DNA of 8,218 nt. It comes from Nitrospirota bacterium (GTDB lineage Bacteria > Nitrospirota > Thermodesulfovibrionia > Thermodesulfovibrionales > JdFR-85). Where the stretch lies: contig JAADHP010000113.1 in NCBI GenBank assembly GCA_013151785.1, forward strand, positions 1 to 8,218. Direction: 5' to 3'. Shown here piece after piece: positions 1 through 7,600 of this stretch. A program made the translations under genes and the position numbers. Below the pieces are notes generated by a model. It saw nothing but the letters and a program-made list of their open reading frames with translations. It was not told the DNA's origin and ran no database searches. Numbering within the stretch: position 1 is the first letter of the stretch; the number at the start of each line of letters is the position of its first letter.

Positions 1-239
1 TATGTCACTGTCGGTATTGCTCCATGGCCTTCTTCACCACCTGTTGCCCCCTTCTTACTCCTGCCTGTTTACCGCTTACTGACCTTTTAACCCATCCACC
101 CATCTTACTCATTTACTCATTTACCCATTTACTCATTTACCCATTTACCCATTAACTCATTTACCCATTAACTCATCCACCGCTCACTGCTTACTGTGAC
201 AAAGGTGTGGGCCTTATTTTTCTTCGGCACCCTGCCTTT
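1..239 (-). repeat. Partial copy of MITE-like repeat element (copy A), truncated by window edge
   Basis: Read on the minus strand, this stretch matches the plus strand of 3270-3485. It starts at the tip motif AAGGCAGGGTGCCGAAG next to the end of kdsB and runs to the window edge. Outside the tandem array I count about 5 mismatches over roughly 100 bp in the distal part and near identity elsewhere, plus a small indel at 216-222. The repeat tip lies only 8 bp beyond the kdsB stop codon. By comparison with the complete copy, about 220 bp of this element should continue to the left of the window. It contains no convincing gene. Type of element (MITE-like, non-autonomous) is inferred from structure only. 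Confidence 0.85.
103..174 (-). repeat. 8-bp tandem repeat array, 9 units (copy A)
   Basis: There are nine contiguous 8-bp units. On the minus strand the consensus is GRGTAAAT, alternating GGGTAAAT and GAGTAAAT, with two GAGTTAAT variants and a last unit GAGTAAGA. Looser related units (GTAAGCA, GTGAGCG, GTGGATG) extend on both sides, so the array seems to be the regular core of a wider degenerate repeat. The unit is not a multiple of 3 and stops occur in every frame, so the array is not coding. The sister array in the other element copy has seven units. Confidence 0.9.
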
Positions 240-247
240 CGTTTCTC

Positions 248-1063
248 TTACTGAATCTTTTTGGACAGCAGTGATACAAGAAGTTCTCTAACCCGTATCA
301 AATCCTCTTCAGTATCCACCCCCACGGTATCATAGGAGGTTTCTTTGATCTTTATCTTAAACCCCTCCTGAAGGGCACGTAACTGTTCGAGTTTCTCTGC
401 AATCTCAAGCTCTGTGGGAGGGCTGTCTGTAAGCTGCAACAGGACATCCTTTCTGTAACTGTATATACCAATATGCTTGAAGAATCTGTAATTACCATCT
501 GGCAGGCAGGAGAATCGAAAAACAACCTCTTTATCTGATTCATCTTTATTTAATGGGTTTATTGCAAACATATCTCTGTAAAATGGCACTGGCGAACGAG
601 AAAAATACATGGCGAATCCTTCCTTATCAAACACTGCCTTTACCACATTTGGGTTCATTACATCAGCGATATTATCTATTTTCTTGACAAGTGTTCCCAT
701 ATCTGCCTTTTTGTCCTCAAAAAGAATGGTGATCACATCATCTATCATATCAGGCATGATCATTGGTTCATCACCCTGTAGATTGACAACCACCTCTACA
801 GACATATCCTTCACAACCTCTGCTATCCTGTCTGTCCCTGAAGGATGCTCAGGAGAGGTCATAACCACATCTCCGCCAAAGGCCATTACAGCATCAAAGA
901 CCCTCCTGTCGTCTGTTGCCACAATCACCTTCTCTGACAGTCGGGCCCTCCTGGCGTTTTCATAGACATGCTGTATAAGAGGTTTGCCATGGATATCAAG
1001 CAGTGGCTTTCCAGGAAGCCTTGTTGAGCCATACCTGGCAGGGATTACAACAATTGCCTTCAT
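248..1063 (-). CDS. kdsB: 3-deoxy-manno-octulosonate cytidylyltransferase (CMP-Kdo synthetase)
   Basis: KdsB activates Kdo with CTP to give CMP-Kdo and pyrophosphate in the cytoplasm, supplying the first sugar of the LPS inner core. The 271-residue product shows the family motifs in order. These are the nucleotide-binding PARYGSTRLPGKPL (8-21), NLQGDEP (94-100) with the metal-binding Asp98, FSRSPVPFYRD (154-164), KHIGIYSYR (196-204), ELEIAEKLEQLRAL (218-231) and GVDTEEDL (248-255) with the second conserved Asp. Family members are usually about 245-250 residues. The excess lies mainly in a hydrophilic insert at about 165-192, between FYRD and the KHIGIY strand. The ATG directly follows the selB stop codon, and a GAGG Shine-Dalgarno inside the selB end lies 8 nt upstream of it, so coupling to selB is likely. 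No clear terminator follows; repeat copy A starts within 10 bp. Confidence 0.96.
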   Translation of the reverse strand: MKAIVVIPARYGSTRLPGKPLLDIHGKPLIQHVYENARRARLSEKVIVATDDRRVFDAVMAFGGDVVMTSPEHPSGTDRIAEVVKDMSVEVVVNLQGDEPMIMPDMIDDVITILFEDKKADMGTLVKKIDNIADVMNPNVVKAVFDKEGFAMYFSRSPVPFYRDMFAINPLNKDESDKEVVFRFSCLPDGNYRFFKHIGIYSYRKDVLLQLTDSPPTELEIAEKLEQLRALQEGFKIKIKETSYDTVGVDTEEDLIRVRELLVSLLSKKIQ

Positions 1064-2977
1064 TTACTTATCCTCTGCAGTTATCTGCTTTTTAAAGGAG
1101 GGATGTATCTTCCTCACATCACCCACCCTCAGGGTGAACCTGTTTGAATCAAGATACTCAAGAAAGGGAAGTGCATATTTTCTTGATGTACCAAGGAGGT
1201 CTCTGAACTGACCCACTGTCATGGTATCGTTATTATTGTAAAAATCTTTAATCCTGTCTATCATGGTTCTGTAATCCTCGGTTCTTAAATATATTGAGTC
1301 TGTAAGTCTTACAAGTTCACCTTCTTCTGTCATCAGTCTGAGTATATCATCAATCTCTTTTTCTTTCATACCAAAGTACCGGGCAAGTTCATTTTTTGTG
1401 GGAGGCTGAAACCTCTTCTGCTGCATTAGATTCAGGATATCCTTTTTAAGCTCCTGGAAACCTTCTGTAACGGCTACTTTAAATCCCTTTAATCTGACCA
1501 CATCCTTTTCTACCACAACATCATCAGTTATGGATAGTATTCCATCAAACAGTTCTGGCCTGATACCAAAGAGACCCCTTAAAACCTCCTTTGACATCCC
1601 TGTTTTTAGTGGATTGTTCTTGTGAAATCTCTCAAGGGCATCTATTATCCTCTCTTTTAGTGCCTTGTATGTATCTCCATGAATAAGGTTATTGTTATAT
1701 TTGTAGATTTTCCCCCTGTCAAGAAGAGACTGCACTGCCCTCTCACACTCCCTGATGCCTTCATTTATCCAGCCTGCAATACTGTCAATGTTTATTCCTT
1801 TCAGTCCTGCTTTCCTGATCTTTGTCTCTATCTTTTCCCTCAGGTTGCCTCCCTCATAAACCACCAGGTCATCAAGTCCTTCCTTCTTTTTGCGCCTTCT
1901 TGCCCAGGGGTCAAGCACCACTCCTCCGCCGATGGTCTCCACTGGAGAGAATCTTCTTATTATGAATCTGTCTCCTGACACAGCAAGCACGGGTTCCTCA
2001 AGCCTTATCTGGCAGAAGGCCTCCTCTCCAGCCTTTAATTCATCATGATCATAGAGTATCACCCTTCCTACTACCTCTGATGTGGCCAGGTGAAAATGAA
2101 TATTAGACCTGTTCTTTAATATTGGGGCATCATTCAGCAGGCTGATTCTGGCATCGATGTTATGGGTAATCCTGAACCTGCCTGGCAGCACCACTGTATC
2201 GCCCCTTTTGAGTGCCTTCTTCTCTACTCCCTGGAGGTTGATAGCAAGTCTCTGACCAGCATAGCCTCTTTCTATGGCCCTGCCATGGCTCTGAAGTCCC
2301 CTTACCTTTGACCTGATTCCCACTGGGAGTATCTCCACCTCATCATTTAATGCTATTGTTCCAGAAAGCACTGTTCCTGTGATCACTGTACCAAACCCTT
2401 TCAATGTAAAGACCCTGTCAATAGGAAGCCTGAAAAGACCATCAGCACTTTTGGGCTTCACCCTCATGGCAAGCTCATGAATCTTTTCCTTGAGCAATTC
2501 TATGTTTTCACCAGTTACTGATGACACAGGCACAATCTCAGCATCATGAAGAAAGGTTTCCCTTACGAACTCTTTTACCTCCTCTATCACCATCTCAAGC
2601 CATTCCTTATCAACAAGGTCTGTCTTTGTAATTGCTATAATGCCTGACTTGATACCCAGGAGATTGCATATTGCCAGATGTTCACGGCTCTGGGGCATGA
2701 TGCCCTCATCTGCAGCAATAACAAGCACAACCAGATCAATCCCCCCGGCACCTGCGAGCATGTTTTTCACAAGCCGCTCATGGCCTGGCACATCTACTAT
2801 ACCAACACGAATACCATCGGGATACTCAATATCAGCAAAGCCAAGATCAATGGTAATACCCCGTTCCTTTTCCTCTTTCAGCCTGTCAGGGTCTATTCCT
2901 GTGAGTGCCTTTACAAGCTGGCTTTTACCATGGTCTATATGTCCTGCAGTGCCAAGGATTACGTATTTGCTCTCCAC
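1064..2977 (-). CDS. selB: Selenocysteine-specific translation elongation factor SelB
   Basis: SelB is the GTPase that delivers selenocysteinyl-tRNA(Sec) to ribosomes paused at UGA codons next to a SECIS hairpin. The product is about 637 residues, close to the usual 610-640. From the chosen start, the GTPase domain shows G1 GHIDHGKS (12-19), the switch I stretch ERGITIDLGF (38-47), G3 DVPGH (62-66), G4 TKTD (117-120) and G5-like SS (152-153). The EF-Tu-like beta-barrel domains follow from about 180, including the VFTLKGFGTVITGTVLSG stretch. The C-terminal third is the charged, helical, SECIS-binding region of winged helices. The open frame also contains a GTG at 2984-2986, but that codon overlaps the GGGAG Shine-Dalgarno. 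The GTG at 2975-2977 has the same site 8 nt upstream and gives the usual short N-terminus before YVILGTAGHIDHGK. G1 has Ser where many SelB have Thr, a conservative change. kdsB follows with no gap. No selA, selD or tRNA-Sec lies in the window. Confidence 0.95.
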   Translation of the reverse strand: MESKYVILGTAGHIDHGKSQLVKALTGIDPDRLKEEKERGITIDLGFADIEYPDGIRVGIVDVPGHERLVKNMLAGAGGIDLVVLVIAADEGIMPQSREHLAICNLLGIKSGIIAITKTDLVDKEWLEMVIEEVKEFVRETFLHDAEIVPVSSVTGENIELLKEKIHELAMRVKPKSADGLFRLPIDRVFTLKGFGTVITGTVLSGTIALNDEVEILPVGIRSKVRGLQSHGRAIERGYAGQRLAINLQGVEKKALKRGDTVVLPGRFRITHNIDARISLLNDAPILKNRSNIHFHLATSEVVGRVILYDHDELKAGEEAFCQIRLEEPVLAVSGDRFIIRRFSPVETIGGGVVLDPWARRRKKKEGLDDLVVYEGGNLREKIETKIRKAGLKGINIDSIAGWINEGIRECERAVQSLLDRGKIYKYNNNLIHGDTYKALKERIIDALERFHKNNPLKTGMSKEVLRGLFGIRPELFDGILSITDDVVVEKDVVRLKGFKVAVTEGFQELKKDILNLMQQKRFQPPTKNELARYFGMKEKEIDDILRLMTEEGELVRLTDSIYLRTEDYRTMIDRIKDFYNNNDTMTVGQFRDLLGTSRKYALPFLEYLDSNRFTLRVGDVRKIHPSFKKQITAEDK

Positions 2978-2985
2978 AGCCTTCA

Positions 2986-2990
2986 CTCCC
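2986..2990 (-). promoter_or_regulatory. Shine-Dalgarno site deciding the selB start
   Basis: GGGAG on the minus strand lies 8 nt before the GTG at 2975-2977. It overlaps the alternative GTG at 2984-2986 by one base, so it cannot serve that codon well. This supports the shorter SelB. Confidence 0.6.
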
Positions 2991-3016
2991 TTTTATATTA
3001 TTATGATAAAGTTCAT

Positions 3017-3153
3017 AGGAGTGGTATGGTGGAGTCTGAACGGTTTTGAATTTTGCATAAGATTTGCCATGGAGGGCAAATCGCAAAATTCCCTCGGAAG
3101 CGGACATGGATGTCCGCTGAGAATGATGTGTAAGACTCTACCATACCACTCCT
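3017..3153 (-). repeat. 137-bp palindromic element with nested hairpins upstream of selB
   Basis: The outer arms 3017-3037 and 3133-3153 are inverted repeats of 21 bp with a single mismatch. Inside are two further hairpins. The first pairs 3061-3068 with 3075-3082 and continues, after a 4-nt bulge, as 3048-3056 with 3083-3091. The second pairs 3099-3106 with 3111-3118 around a TGGA loop. A transcript would fold as a three-way junction. The element ends about 40 bp from the selB start, so it would sit in the leader of the selB-kdsB mRNA. It could be a small mobile palindrome (MITE or REP-like), a leader RNA structure, or both. It shows no similarity to the 458-bp element. Confidence 0.75.
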
Positions 3154-3189
3154 TACAGCTGGATTTGGGTATTAAAATCAAGACAAATA

Positions 3190-3198
3190 ATTTTACCA
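3190..3198 (-). promoter_or_regulatory. Possible extended -10 promoter for selB-kdsB
   Basis: On the minus strand, TGGTAAAAT fits an extended -10 (TGn plus TAAAAT, 5 of 6 to consensus) in the AT-rich gap 3154-3265. No good -35 hexamer lies 16-18 bp upstream. If used, transcription would start near 3183 and the 3017-3153 palindrome would be in the leader. This is a guess from motif only. Confidence 0.25.
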
Positions 3199-3329
3199 TA
3201 AAAATACAGGAATTGTTTGTTTAGAATCTTAACACAGTAGTGTCCAGAATAATTTCAGATTTGTAAACAAGGCAGGGTGCCGAAGAAAAAGCACCACACC
3301 TTTGTCACAGTAAGCAGTGAGCGGTGGAT

Positions 3330-3385
3330 GAGTTAATGGGTAAATGGGTAAATGAGTAAATGAGTAAAAGAGTAAATGAGTAAGA
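3330..3385 (+). repeat. 8-bp tandem repeat array, 7 units (copy B)
   Basis: Seven contiguous units of consensus GRGTAAAT: GAGTTAAT, GGGTAAAT twice, GAGTAAAT, GAGTAAAA, GAGTAAAT and GAGTAAGA. It is the counterpart of the nine-unit array at 103-174. The two-unit difference (16 bp) accounts for most of the length difference between the element copies and fits replication slippage. Confidence 0.9.
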
Positions 3386-3546
3386 TGAGTGGATGGGTTA
3401 AAAGATCAGTAAGCGGTAAGCAGGCAGGAGTAAGAAGGGAGCAACAGGTGGTGAAGAAGGCCATGTAGCAATACCGACAGTGACAAACACCGGCAACCCT
3501 ATGTATCACCTCAAGGCTGAAAAGGCTCTGTCTGGTTATAATTTAA

Positions 3547-3567
3547 ATCCCATTGCATCAATGGGAT
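3547..3567. other. Perfect 9-bp stem, 3-nt loop hairpin inside repeat copy B
   Basis: ATCCCATTG (3547-3555) and CAATGGGAT (3559-3567) pair perfectly around CAT. Neither strand has a T-run directly after it, so it is not a canonical intrinsic terminator. The corresponding region of copy A is outside the window. Confidence 0.7.
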
Positions 3568-3860
3568 GATGAACCACCTGTTGCCCCTGCTATCAAACAG
3601 ATTCTTCAGAATCCCTCTCACTTCTGAGAGAGGCAGGGTGATTGAATAGGGCATTGAAATTTAGGTTACTCTATAGACTAATCCTGTGGGTTGCCTTATT
3701 TTTATGAGGTGCCCTGCCTTGTTAGAATTTTATATTGGACAGGTGTGTCCTTAACATAGTGATTGACTATCCAGTCAACTTTATTGGCACACAGGTATTG
3801 CCTGCTTTTGTGCAGACCTTTTTCTATCGGCATTTCTGGGTTAGAAGTTGCAGTTTTTCG

Positions 3861-4628
3861 TCAGGGTATCTGTAGGCCGTCAAGGATGGAATAGATACTC
3901 TGCAGCGCTGGACTTTCCTCGGGAAGTTCAAATATGGGCTTTCCAATCATATCATACTCAAATATGGTACCATCCTGGGGGATCAGTCCTGCCACATGAA
4001 GCCCCAGTTGCTCTGCCAGGTCACGAAGCCTTTCTCCTTCTTCACCCATCACGCGGTTTATAATAAGCACCCGTCTTTCTATATCCAGCTTCAGCTCATC
4101 AATGAGTTCATCAATCCGTTTTGCTGTTTTAACACCCTTAACTGTGGGATCACTTACCATAATCAGGAGATTCACCCTGTGGGTGGTTCTTCTGCTGAGA
4201 TGCTCCATGCCAGCCTCGTTGTCAATCACTACATAGGGGTATTTTTCTGAAAGTATGTCAGTGTATTTTCTTATTATATTGTTTGCAGCACAATAGCACC
4301 CGGGCCCCTCTGGTCTCCCCATAACAAGCAGATCAAACCCTTCTGCTTCTATAAGGGCCTGGTGGATCTGGTATTCAAAGAGTTCTTCCATACTCATTCC
4401 ACCAGGCCTGTCAGTTCCAGAACGGATGGTCTCAAGGGAGGATTCTCTCAGGGCACCTACCGTGGTATGAACATCCACACCCAGGGCCTCATTAAGGCAG
4501 GCATTGCTATCAGCATCAACCGCCAGTATCGGGCCCCTTCGTTTTTCCTTGAGATAACGAATCGTCAGTCCTGCAATGCTTGTCTTGCCTGTGCCACCTT
4601 TACCAGCAAGGGCAATGAGATAGGACAT
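3861..4628 (-). CDS. cooC: CooC-type nickel-insertion ATPase for carbon monoxide dehydrogenase
   Basis: The 255-residue product is a MinD/SIMIBI-class P-loop ATPase. The deviant Walker A GKGGTGKT (9-16) has both the signature Lys10 and the P-loop Lys15. AVDADSN (36-42) carries the conserved aspartates, and DNEAGMEHLSRRT (136-148) fits the switch II region. GPGCYCAANN (108-117) contains the Cys-x-Cys pair (Cys111, Cys113) that binds nickel across the CooC dimer. The length is typical for CooC. In the known family the protein uses ATP to load Ni into the C-cluster of CO dehydrogenase, or a related ACS/CODH site, in the cytoplasm. It begins 3 bp after the rpoC stop, with a GGAAGAG Shine-Dalgarno overlapping the rpoC end, so it is probably co-transcribed with rpoC. 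No CODH structural gene is visible here, so the client enzyme must be encoded elsewhere. No strong terminator follows the gene; repeat copy B lies 137 bp downstream. Confidence 0.9.
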   Translation of the reverse strand: MSYLIALAGKGGTGKTSIAGLTIRYLKEKRRGPILAVDADSNACLNEALGVDVHTTVGALRESSLETIRSGTDRPGGMSMEELFEYQIHQALIEAEGFDLLVMGRPEGPGCYCAANNIIRKYTDILSEKYPYVVIDNEAGMEHLSRRTTHRVNLLIMVSDPTVKGVKTAKRIDELIDELKLDIERRVLIINRVMGEEGERLRDLAEQLGLHVAGLIPQDGTIFEYDMIGKPIFELPEESPALQSIYSILDGLQIP

Positions 4629-4631
4629 GTG

Positions 4632-7600
4632 TTACTCTTCCTGATCCTCAGCCTCTGGAATCATTGCCACAGGCTCTCTCTTCACAAAGGTATTTCTGTA
4701 GCGCTGCATTCCAGTGCCAGCCGGTATAATTCTGCCCATGATAACATTCTCTTTAAGGCCCCTCAGTTCATCAATCTTCCCTTCTATTGCTGCCTCAGTA
4801 AGCACCCTTGTGGTCTCCTGGAATGATGCAGCAGCAACCCAGCTGTATGTACTGAGTGATGCCTTTGTGATACCAAGAAGCATTGGTTTTCCAGTGGCAG
4901 GTTTGCCTCCCTGGGCCCTGACTCTGTCGTTCTCCTCAAGAAACTCTATTCTGTCCACCTGATCACCTACCAGGAATGTTGTATCTCCAGGGTCCTCTAT
5001 CTTTATCTTTCTCATCATCTGTCTTACGATTATCTCGATATGCTTGTCATTTATGCTAACGCCCTGCAAGCGGTATACCTTCTGAACCTCATCCACCAAA
5101 TAGCGCTGCAGTTCCTTGGGGCCCAGGATATCAAGTATGCTGTGGGGGTTTACAGCACCATCCATCAGCTGCTCCCCTGCACGAACCCAGTCACCGTCAT
5201 GCACTGTAACATGTTTGCCCTTGGGAATCGTATATTCCTTGACAGTGTCACCAGATTTGACAACCACCATCCTCTGTCCTTTTGGTGCGCTTTTGAACTC
5301 CACAACACCATCTATCTCAGAAACAATGGCATGCTCCTTTGGCTTTCTTGCCTCAAAGAGTTCTGCTACCCTTGGCAGACCGCCTGTGATGTCTTTTGTC
5401 TTGGTGGTCTCCCTGGGAATCTTTGCAAGTATATCACCTGGTTTAACAATATCTCCCTTTTCCACAAGTATATGTGCTCCTGCAGGTAACAGATACCTTG
5501 CAGGATGGTTGGTACCCGGTATCTTCAATGTGGCCCTGCCCTGTTCATCCTTGATAGAGATTCGAGGCCTCATGTTTGCAGGATAGTCAATGATAACCTT
5601 CTGACTGAGACCTGTTACCTCATCAACCTCCTCCTTGACAGTAACGCCCTCAACTATATCACCAAGGGCAATACGACCTCCCACCTCTGTCAGGATGGGA
5701 ACCGAATAAGGGTCCCACTCAACAAGCTTCTGACCAACCGATACCTTATCACCTTCATTTACAAGTACCCTTGCACCGTAAACAATATTGTACTTCTCCT
5801 TCTCTCTGCCCTGCTTGTCAACAATGGCTATGGTGGCATTTCTGTTTAATACAACAAGAATGCCTTCCCGGTTTCTGACAGCATTGAGATTGGAGAACTT
5901 GACCACTCCTGAGTGCCTTGCCTCAAGCACTGCCTGCTCAACTGCCTTTGTAGCAGTACCACCGATATGGAATGTCCTCATGGTGAGCTGTGTACCTGGC
6001 TCACCAATCGACTGAGCTGCAATTATGCCAACAGCCTCGCCTATCTCAACAGGCTCACCCCTTGCCAGGTCTCTTCCGTAGCATGTGGCACAAACACCGA
6101 ATCTTGTAGTACATGTAAGAACAGATCGGATCTTCAACCTGTCTATACCAGCCTCCACTATCTTTCTTGTTGCCTCTTCATCTATCTCCTTGCCTGCCTT
6201 TACAAGTAACTCTCCTGTTACAGGGTCTTTTACATCTTCACAGGCTGTTCTACCAAGTATTCTCTCTTCAAAGGGCTGTATAATCTCTCCACCCTCTATC
6301 AAAGTAGTTACAACAATACCGTCATTGGTACCACAGTCTTTCTCTGTGATGATTACATCCTGTGCAACATCAACAAGCCTTCTTGTGAGATACCCGGCAT
6401 TGGCTGTTTTCAGGGCCGTATCAGCAAGACCCTTTCGTGCACCATGGGTTGATATGAAGTATTCCAGAGGACTCAGACCCTCACGGAAATTGGCAGTAAT
6501 AGGGGTCTCGATGATCTCACCCGAGGGTTTTGCCATAAGTCCCCTCATGCCTGCAAGCTGTCTGATCTGCGCAGCAGAGCCCCTTGCACCTGAGTCAGCC
6601 ATCATGAATATACTGTTGAAGGAACGCCTTTCCTGCAATTCATCTTCAGCTAATTCAACACCGTCCTCAGCACCCAGTTCCCTCATCATCTCTTCAGCCA
6701 CCCGCTCGGTAACATTCGCCCATATATCAATCACCTTGTTATAACGTTCACCCTGGGTAATCAATCCATCCGAATACTGTTTGTAGACCTCAAGCACCTG
6801 TTGCTCAGCCTCTTTGATAAGCTCAGCCTTTTTGCTTGGAATATGCATATCCTTTATACAGATGGAGATACCAGACCTTGTGGCGTATTCAAATCCCATT
6901 CGTTCCAGATTGTCAAGGAATACAACCGTCTCCCTTCTACCGATCTTTTTGTAGGAATAATCTATGAGATTCTGGAGTTCCTTCTTGGTAAGAACCTTGT
7001 TGATCAGGTCAAAGGATATCCCCCTGGGAACAATCTCCCAGAACAGGACCCTTCCCACTGTTGTATCCACAAGCCTACCATCAATCCTGACCTTTACCTT
7101 TGCATGCTCTGACACCACACCAGCATCGTAGGCACTCCTTAGCTCCTCAGGGTCTGCAAAAACCATCCCCTCGCCTTTGGCACCCTTCCTCTCCTTTGTA
7201 ATGTAATATACCCCAAGGACCATATCCTGCGTGGGATACACTATAGGCCTGCCATGGGCAGGGGAGAGGAGATTGTTCACTGACATCATCAGTACCCTTG
7301 CCTCAATCTGTGCCTCAATTGATAATGGAACATGCACAGCCATCTGGTCACCGTCAAAGTCTGCATTATAGGCTGTACATACAAGGGGATGCAGTCTTAT
7401 GGCCTTGCCTTCCACAAGCACAGGGTCAAAGGCCTGTATACCCAGCCTGTGCAGGGTGGGTGCCCTGTTCAGGAGCACAGGGTGTTCCTTGATTACCTCT
7501 TCAAGGGCATCCCAGACCTCGGGTGTTTCAAGTTCAACAAGCCTTTTTGCCTGTTTAATGGTTGTGGCATATCCCTTTTCCTCAAGTTTATTGAATACAA

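Larger units (their letters stand above)
3266..3723 (+). repeat. Complete MITE-like repeat element (copy B), 458 bp
   Basis: The ends are perfect 12-bp inverted repeats, AACAAGGCAGGG at 3266-3277 and its complement at 3712-3723. Looser similarity continues about 35 bp inward: the right end, read inward, has ATAAAAATAAGGC, matching copy A's AAAAATAAGGC better than copy B's own left end does. In order it holds the tip, an 8-bp tandem array (3330-3385), a 12-bp segment GCAACAGGTGGT (3441-3452) whose inverse is at 3573-3584, a perfect hairpin at 3547-3567 and a smaller hairpin at 3615-3630. Its first 216 bp are repeated in inverse orientation at 3-239. There is no transposase and no ORF above about 50 codons, so the element is non-autonomous if mobile. 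I find no clear target-site duplication. This element fills most of the 874-bp gap between cooC and selB. Confidence 0.8.

Noticed and set aside
103..174. CRISPR array
   Set aside because: Units are 8 bp and contiguous without unique spacers, and no cas genes are present; this is a simple tandem repeat.
2925..3199. Minus-strand open frames of 60-68 codons through the palindrome upstream of selB
   Set aside because: They are built largely from the inverted-repeat arms, one overlaps selB out of frame, and neither has a good ribosome site, so they look like by-products of the repeat.
2640..3224. 194-codon plus-strand open frame opposite the selB start and leader
   Set aside because: It overlaps the conserved SelB GTPase domain on the other strand and runs through the palindrome; its product shows no recognisable motif.
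3511..3654. 47-codon minus-strand ORF inside repeat copy B (ATG at 3652-3654, stop at 3511-3513)
   Set aside because: It has no ribosome binding site, overlaps open frames on the other strand, and is short enough to occur by chance. It stays a formal possibility only.
3737..3778. Small inverted repeats (GGACA/TGTCC and TTGACT/AGTCAA) as a terminator for rpoC-cooC
   Set aside because: Stems of 5-6 bp with no following T-run on the minus strand do not meet an intrinsic terminator.
3793..3823. Hairpin followed by TTTTT on the plus strand (AGGT...CTGC...GCAGACCT)
   Set aside because: The T-run is on the plus strand, but no plus-strand gene precedes it, and the stem has a 5-nt asymmetric bulge. 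On the minus strand it cannot terminate the cooC transcript.
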